A stretch of 13,783 bases of DNA, from positions 390,846-404,628 of the forward strand of contig CAMPET010000010.1 in NCBI GenBank assembly GCA_946803715.1. The letters are read 5' to 3'. The notes beneath the pieces are model-generated. The model had not been told where the DNA came from. It saw only the letters and a list, made by a program, of their open reading frames with translations, and ran no database searches. The position numbers were made by a program, and so were the translations under genes. Source of the DNA: Beroe ovata. Its lineage: Eukaryota; Ctenophora; Nuda; Beroida; Beroidae. Position 1 is the first letter of the stretch; every line of letters begins with the position of its first letter. Shown one piece after another: positions 9,901 to 13,783 of this stretch.

Positions 9901-10939
9901 GCTTGACCGGGAGTAGGATCATCATCAGGAAGATTGCCAGGAGGAGAACTGTATCCCAGATTAGACTGTCAGGAGAGAGGGGATTGAGGGGGATGAGAAA
10001 ATGTATGGAATGTTAGTAGAGAACATTTTGAAGGTCGACAAAAAAGGTGATTTATTGGGTAGGATAACAATTTTCTCTCACCGAAAAGTTGGGATGGGGT
10101 ATGATAGAATGTGACTTGTTAGGAGACAATATATTTCAAAGAAGCATGATTAATTTCGCTCAATATTGATCTGGACAACAACTCACCGAAAAGTGGACAG
10201 AGGATGAATAATGAAAATCTTATCCTCCTGCATGATCTTATCCTGTCTCTGGCGATCTGCCAACACCCCCACCACTCCGTTATAATACGTCTTTATCTTC
10301 TTACTCGTTATGTCAGCTTCAAACAAAGATAGGATCTTACTCTTGTTGGTTTCTTCCTCCGCCACTTGGTCCCCTACCAAACTGTGAAGATAGGTCAGTT
10401 GCAGAGAATAACGGTGAATAGCGTAACCGAATACACGAGAAATAACTACTTATCGCAATCTCATAGCAATATATTCCTAAACTGATGGCACAAGTTCCTG
10501 CGGACACATGTTCCTGCGGACACATGTTCCTGCGGACACATGTTCCTGCGGACACATGTCCCTGCGGACACATGTTCCTGCGGACACATGTTCCTGCGGA
10601 CACATGTTCCTACGGACACATGTTCCTGCGGACACATGTTCCTGTGAACACATGTTCCTCAGAAACATGTCATATTCCTGTGCAACTGTTCCTGTGTTTT
10701 TAACACTTCATTGTTCATAACTACTGTGCAGAACACTCACCCTAGACCAGATTGAGTTCTGTGGATATTCCTCTCAGAGACAGACAGTCGGGCTCGAGGT
10801 GGACTAACGTCTGGAGTTACCTTGTTCTGGGGCAGGCTGACCGATCGCTTGCGACACCTGTGATACGCAGCAAATGACTGCCGCGTCGCACCCATCCTGC
10901 CTAGATTGTGCTGCACATTCGGTTTGAACCTCACTGAAC
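6974..10939 (-). CDS. HCN-like cyclic-nucleotide-gated-family cation channel, near complete, 13 exons
   Basis: Six-TM voltage-gated channel with a cytosolic cyclic-nucleotide-binding domain. Exons (minus): 10939-10741, 10381-10187, 9965-9749, 9616-9497, 9426-9301, 9151-9002, 8855-8754, 8626-8510, 8264-8118, 8023-7926, 7787-7630, 7522-7303, 7151-6974. All phases agree; TGA at 6976-6974. With the tentative first exon the product is 679 residues. In order: HCN-domain hallmark FIIHPLSTFRLIWD (about 128-141), S1-S2 (to 208), S3 with YLKTWFVIDLLASIPFD, S4 with FSLFRVLRVGRLHF (249-290), S5 with HWSSCLQFFVVYLRDFPE, pore SLSHMITIGYG (filter about 361-365), S6 375-413, C-linker with MHEFYHHRYGG, CNBD about 495-610 with FMTGDIVVRSE and FFGELPMLLRRKAD, then a short polar tail ending FNSSLFTP. 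The pre-S1 segment, S5 and C-linker argue for HCN over EAG/KCNH. Filter TIGYG replaces the usual CIGYG, and the ligand site is altered (see findings). Confidence 0.92.
10382..10740 (-). other. Channel intron carrying the minisatellite
   Basis: A 359-base intron between the N-terminal exon ending at 10741 (donor GTGAGT) and the exon starting at 10381 (acceptor CTTCACAG). Nearly half of it is the 16-base tandem repeat at 10494-10668. Nothing else was recognised in it. Confidence 0.8.
10494..10668. repeat. Minisatellite, 16-base unit, 11 copies
   Basis: Consensus GTTCCTGCGGACACAT, repeated head to tail about 11 times. The first seven units and the ninth are identical or nearly so (one GTCCCTG variant). 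The eighth has TACGG, the tenth TGTGAACA, and the eleventh CTCAGAAACAT and is a base short, so decay is concentrated at the right end. The junction of units forms the palindrome ACATGT. The period is not a multiple of three but reads open in several frames on both strands, which produces artefactual repetitive open frames. It lies in an intron of the channel gene. Confidence 0.97.
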
Positions 10940-11398
10940 CTGAAACAGTGTGATTGACACTGTGATTTTTAAGTTTGGCAAGGGTCCAAGTTTTATACTG
11001 GAGACTGAAGTATAAGGAGGGAAGGGGGAGTGTTAAACAGTTGCTGTGAGTTCCAGAGCTGCTACTAATTTCGCGGATGTTAACGCAAACGAGCGCGGCA
11101 CAATTAACAACTTATGGAGTGTCGAGTGCCAAAATTTCTAAACGTACGAAACTTCATCACATGCCGTAAGTTTCGACTCGGCACATATTTTACGCTGAGG
11201 TCTGATCCTTGAGCGTAGATACAGTCTGAATTCCATTCCTACGATTTTCAGAAATCTCCTACATTTACGCTCAGACACTGCACTATACTAGAAACGCGTA
11301 CACCGAGTCAAAATACACCTCAATTTTCTCTCCGAGATTTTAAACATTGTAATTCAGACACACTCTCTCTCTGACACTTTGCTCGTACACGAACTCAC
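10940..11398 (-). other. Upstream intron or 5' flank of the channel gene
   Basis: 459 bases with no open frame worth calling. If the tentative first exon is right this is intron 1; otherwise it is 5' UTR or flank. It includes several related short tracts (TCGAGTGCC, CTCGGCAC, GAGCGTA, TACGCTC) but no long repeat. Confidence 0.4.
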
Positions 11399-11411
11399 AC
11401 ACAAATTCCAT
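11399..11411 (-). other. Tentative first coding exon of the HCN-like channel (13 bases)
   Basis: The exon at 10939-10741 begins in phase 1 directly after an acceptor (CTGTTTCAG), and its upstream-most in-frame candidate is GTG, so an earlier coding exon is needed unless translation begins at an internal ATG (GRMGATRQ). The ATG at 11411-11409 lies in AAAATGG and is followed after 13 bases by donor GTGAGT. This gives M-E-F-V plus one base, the phase the next exon needs (intron 459 bases). The fit could be chance because the exon is so short. Confidence 0.3.
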
Positions 11412-11832
11412 TTTGTCTCTCTCTCCTATAGTCTAACTACATTCTTGCATATAGTGCTTGACCTTTTCAGATATTGTATCTGTTTTTGAGTCCTTGTTTT
11501 AGAGTCCTCGTATTGAAAGAAGTTTATCTTATGATTGAAACACCAGGCAGTTGGGTCAACAAAATTTTGTTGGTGACGACCGACCATTCATTTTCAATTT
11601 CCATGTGCTATTATTCTTCTTGTATTCTGTAGTTCTCTCTGCCGACGTCGGACGAAGAAGTTTTAACCACACCACTAATACTGTTGAGTTAGATAAATAG
11701 ATCATGATAGAGGGTGGGCTATGCACCGATTTTCATTAAACACTCTAGTCCCTATACTTCACTCTCTGGTAATGCTTCGGTACCAATATGGAACATGCAG
11801 TACTAATCAGTTGACTAGTTAATTAGTAGATT

Positions 11833-11860
11833 GTGGTGGGGGGNTGTGTGTGTGTGCGTG
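11833..11860. repeat. G-run and (GT)n tract with one ambiguous base
   Basis: GTGGTGGGGGG, then N at 11844, then about eight GT units. The N is most simply an unresolved base in a homopolymer/dinucleotide tract, unlike the N at 4392, which coincides with a duplication edge. Confidence 0.85.
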
Positions 11861-12020
11861 AGAGAAGAGCAGGTTTGTGTGTACGGATGACAAAGATGCA
11901 CAATATGTGGGTACATGACACTTGTCAAGTTTCACCTGTTCAGCTGTCAGTCATTGGTAAAACTGTTAGTTCAAAACGGTTGTTTCAATAGCAATGAAAG
12001 TTGAAACACAGTAATATCAT

Positions 12021-12036
12021 AATAATAATAATAATA
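12021..12036. repeat. (AAT)n microsatellite
   Basis: Five and a third AAT units in an AT-rich intergenic stretch. Ordinary simple repeat. Confidence 0.85.
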
Positions 12037-12780
12037 AAATATCATATCATGGACGCTGGGTAGCTCTATTCCTCGCCGAGTTATCAGCCAGCATGATCAC
12101 CAGCTGTTGTGTAACGTCATGATGTCTCTCATTTAAACAGGTGCTCCTTCATCAAACACGTGCTAGCGCACTCTAAAATATTGTACTGGTACATGTCAAA
12201 ATGGCAGTTACAAACACACCGAGTATAGTATGCTGCTAATTGGGCATTGTTCGAGACACAACTCGATACGTAACAACGCTCTCAAAGCGCCACTTAATTT
12301 GGATAAATATCCAAAATAAACCAATCGTAGGCAGCATCGTATGATGAATATTATATGTGGGTCATAAGTAAGAGTTTCTTCATGCTATGCTGGCTAACCG
12401 ATCGTTTATGAAATATCATTTGAGTTCATCTATCTGAAATATGTCCACTGCATTTATAAATTGTAGGATCCAAGATTCTTTGGTTTTTTGACCTGATGAG
12501 CAATATATCGTTAACCTTTCCACCATTCATAAGGGTAAAAACCTAAATACTTAGTAACCTGAACATTTAGAAGTTTGTAACTTATCTATTATCTACACTT
12601 CATGACCCATCTGTGCCCACTCACTCAAACAGTTACCAGCCTATTTTCGTATGTGACACCACGAAATGAGTACACCAAGTGTTCATGTCAGAGCTCTGTG
12701 ACCTCTCCCCCATACCTACACTTGTTGACAAGTGGACACAAGTTAACGTGACATAGATAGAATGTTAAATTGCCCAAATT

Positions 12781-13653
12781 ATGGTTGAAGCACCGGTCAC
12801 GTTCGGTGTGCTCCGGACATTGTTAATTCCCTTGAAGCTCGTGTTAAATAGTGGTGATGATAAGAAGCTAGCATATCTCGATTTCCTTGCAGCCAATTCA
12901 TCCACCGTTTTCTGGGCCCTATGTTTGCTTATTACCTTCTTACTAACATTGCATTCCTTTAAAATTGATTATTACAGCCATAATTACAAATCAGATGGCA
13001 GTTCACGGGTTCTCTATTTTCTTGGGCTCTATTCCAATGACAGTTTTTGCTGTCATATTCATAGCTCTTGCAAGTTTCAAGTAAGTACCTGTCGATAGAA
13101 AATGAAGTGAGTGACTCCACACTTTTTTACTACTTTTTCGAAGGTTTCCAATGAAGTCTTTACCGGAACTTACGGCACTAATTTTCCATCAAATCATCTC
13201 TCCTACTCACACTACAAATATCAATCTTCGTTACGATCATGTATAGTTCATACTCGCCGTGAAACCACGCCCAAATGACGATTTCTCTCCCTTGGGAAGC
13301 AAACAGTACAAAGACGCGAAAATCAATGGGACACACAAATAGGCCAAAATCAGTTCTGCACTTGACATACTGAATAATAGTGTTTCTGACCTATTTTTTG
13401 ACGTAGAATTCGAATCTGAAAGAATTAGAGAGCAAGCTGATTGGGAAATTGGGGAAATTTCTTATTTCTTCTCAGACATGATGATGAAGTTATGAGTCAC
13501 ATGATATACAGCTCCTCAGGAAAGCAAGATAGGGCCGAAATTCGATCGGGAATCGATTCAGCGTCCAAAAATACATGGGAATTCAGGGTCTTTGCTTGCA
13601 TGTGCGAAAAAAAATTCTTCGAATTTCTGATTGGAGTATCGATAGAAAATGAA
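12781..13653 (+). CDS. Unrecognised membrane protein, N-terminal part, 3 exons (partial)
   Basis: I do not recognise the family. Proposed exons are 12781-12922, 12978-13080 and 13476-13653, with junction phases 1 and 2 that agree, giving about 141 residues with no stop before the donor GTGAGT at 13654. The start ATG is in AAATTATGG. The first intron is only 55 bases but carries a perfect TACTAAC branch-point motif and a TTACAG acceptor; its donor, GTTTGC, is weak but also occurs in the channel gene. The second has donor GTAAGT and acceptor TTTCTTCTCAG. Visible features are an N-terminal amphipathic stretch (GVLRTLLIPLKLVL), a membrane segment in exon 2 (GSIPMTVFAVIFIALASF), and a polar exon 3 with Trp- and Cys-containing WEFRVFACMCEKKFFEFL. 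If the short intron is retained, the frame continues with a different hydrophobic stretch. The gene leaves the window on the right. Confidence 0.45.
13081..13475 (+). other. Intron 2 of the membrane gene, containing direct-repeat copy 1
   Basis: 395 bases between donor GTAAGT and acceptor CTTCTCAG. The first third is direct-repeat copy 1; the rest (13235-13475) shows no recognisable gene or element. Confidence 0.45.
13092..13234 (+). repeat. Direct repeat, copy 1
   Basis: Starts TCGATAGAAAATGAAGTGAG and runs to TCTTCGTTAC. It is about 143 bases and aligns with 13639-13783 with a handful of substitutions and a 2-base length difference. It lies 11 bases past the exon 2 donor of the membrane gene and contains a copy of the last bases of exon 3 together with a GTGAGT donor. 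Confidence 0.93.
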
Positions 13654-13783
13654 GTGAGTGACTCCACACTTTTTTACTTCATTTTCGAAGGTCTCTAATG
13701 AAGTCTTTACCGGCACTTACGACACTAATTTTCCACCAAATCATCTCTCCTACTCTCACACTACAAATATCAATCTTCGTTAC
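13639..13783 (+). repeat. Direct repeat, copy 2 (runs off the window)
   Basis: Second copy of 13092-13234, offset 547-549 bases. It starts inside the proposed exon 3 (last 15 bases), includes its donor at 13654, and continues in the next intron to the window edge, so its true right end is unknown. A tandem duplication of about 547 bases, a dispersed repeat or an assembly overlap are all possible. Confidence 0.9.

Larger units (their letters stand above)
11412..12780. other. Divergent intergenic region, channel and membrane gene
   Basis: About 1.4 kb between the channel's 5' end (minus) and the ATG at 12781 (plus). It holds a G/GT-rich tract with an N at 11844, an AAT microsatellite at 12021-12036 and a small CCGACGTCGG palindrome near 11642. 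No gene, tRNA or mobile-element protein was recognised on either strand. Promoters of both flanking genes should lie here, but no core element could be assigned. Confidence 0.6.

Noticed and set aside
10494-10668. CRISPR-like appearance of the repeat array
   Set aside because: Units are directly adjacent with no unique spacers, and the genome is eukaryotic.
10337-10720. Repetitive Cys-rich open frames on both strands over the minisatellite
   Set aside because: A 16-base tandem repeat without stops reads open in several frames; these are artefacts of the repeat inside an intron.
10932-10934. GTG at 10934 as start codon of the channel
   Set aside because: GTG is not a normal start in animals, and an acceptor site lies just upstream, so this is the inside of an exon.

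Overview
The window is nuclear DNA from a eukaryote, almost certainly an animal. Coding sequence is split by GT-AG introns of about 55-650 bases. Two genes can be rebuilt exon by exon with matching phases into proteins very close to animal families: the ribosome-assembly factor MRTO4 and the mitochondrial phosphate carrier SLC25A3. A third, also rebuilt, is an HCN-like ion channel. Four genes in 13.8 kb points to a compact invertebrate genome. A sponge, ctenophore or other early-branching marine animal would fit, but nothing here fixes the taxon.

Layout. (1) 1-905, minus strand: the first four coding exons of MRTO4, running off the left edge. (2) 906-2491: the divergent intergenic region between MRTO4 and SLC25A3, with a GCGCGC-rich block at 1372-1555. 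(3) 2492-6154, plus strand: a complete SLC25A3. Its fifth coding exon is present twice, at 4105-4237 and 4879-5011, inside a duplicated block of about 720-745 bases. The second copy starts directly after a single N at 4392. The block looks more like two allelic contigs placed end to end than a true duplication. A 118-base foldback hairpin sits at the downstream edge. (4) 6155-6973: a convergent intergenic stretch. (5) 6974-10939, minus strand, with a tentative 13-base first exon at 11399-11411: thirteen well-phased exons of an HCN-like channel (N-terminal HCN domain, S1-S6, pore, C-linker, cyclic-nucleotide-binding domain, short tail). A 16-base minisatellite of 11 units lies in its N-terminal intron. 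(6) 11412-12780: noncoding DNA with short simple repeats and a second N. (7) 12781-13653, plus strand: the start of an unrecognised gene with at least one membrane segment, three phase-compatible exons, running off the right edge. A direct repeat of about 145 bases (13092-13234 and 13639-13783) copies the end and donor site of its third exon.

The genes have unrelated jobs (60S ribosome assembly, mitochondrial phosphate import, membrane excitability), as expected for neighbours on an animal chromosome. There is no sign of an operon, a mobile-element protein, a CRISPR array or an RNA gene. The most useful points are the suspect exon duplication, the foldback, the unusual ligand-site and voltage-sensor residues of the channel, and the exon-edge repeat at the right end.
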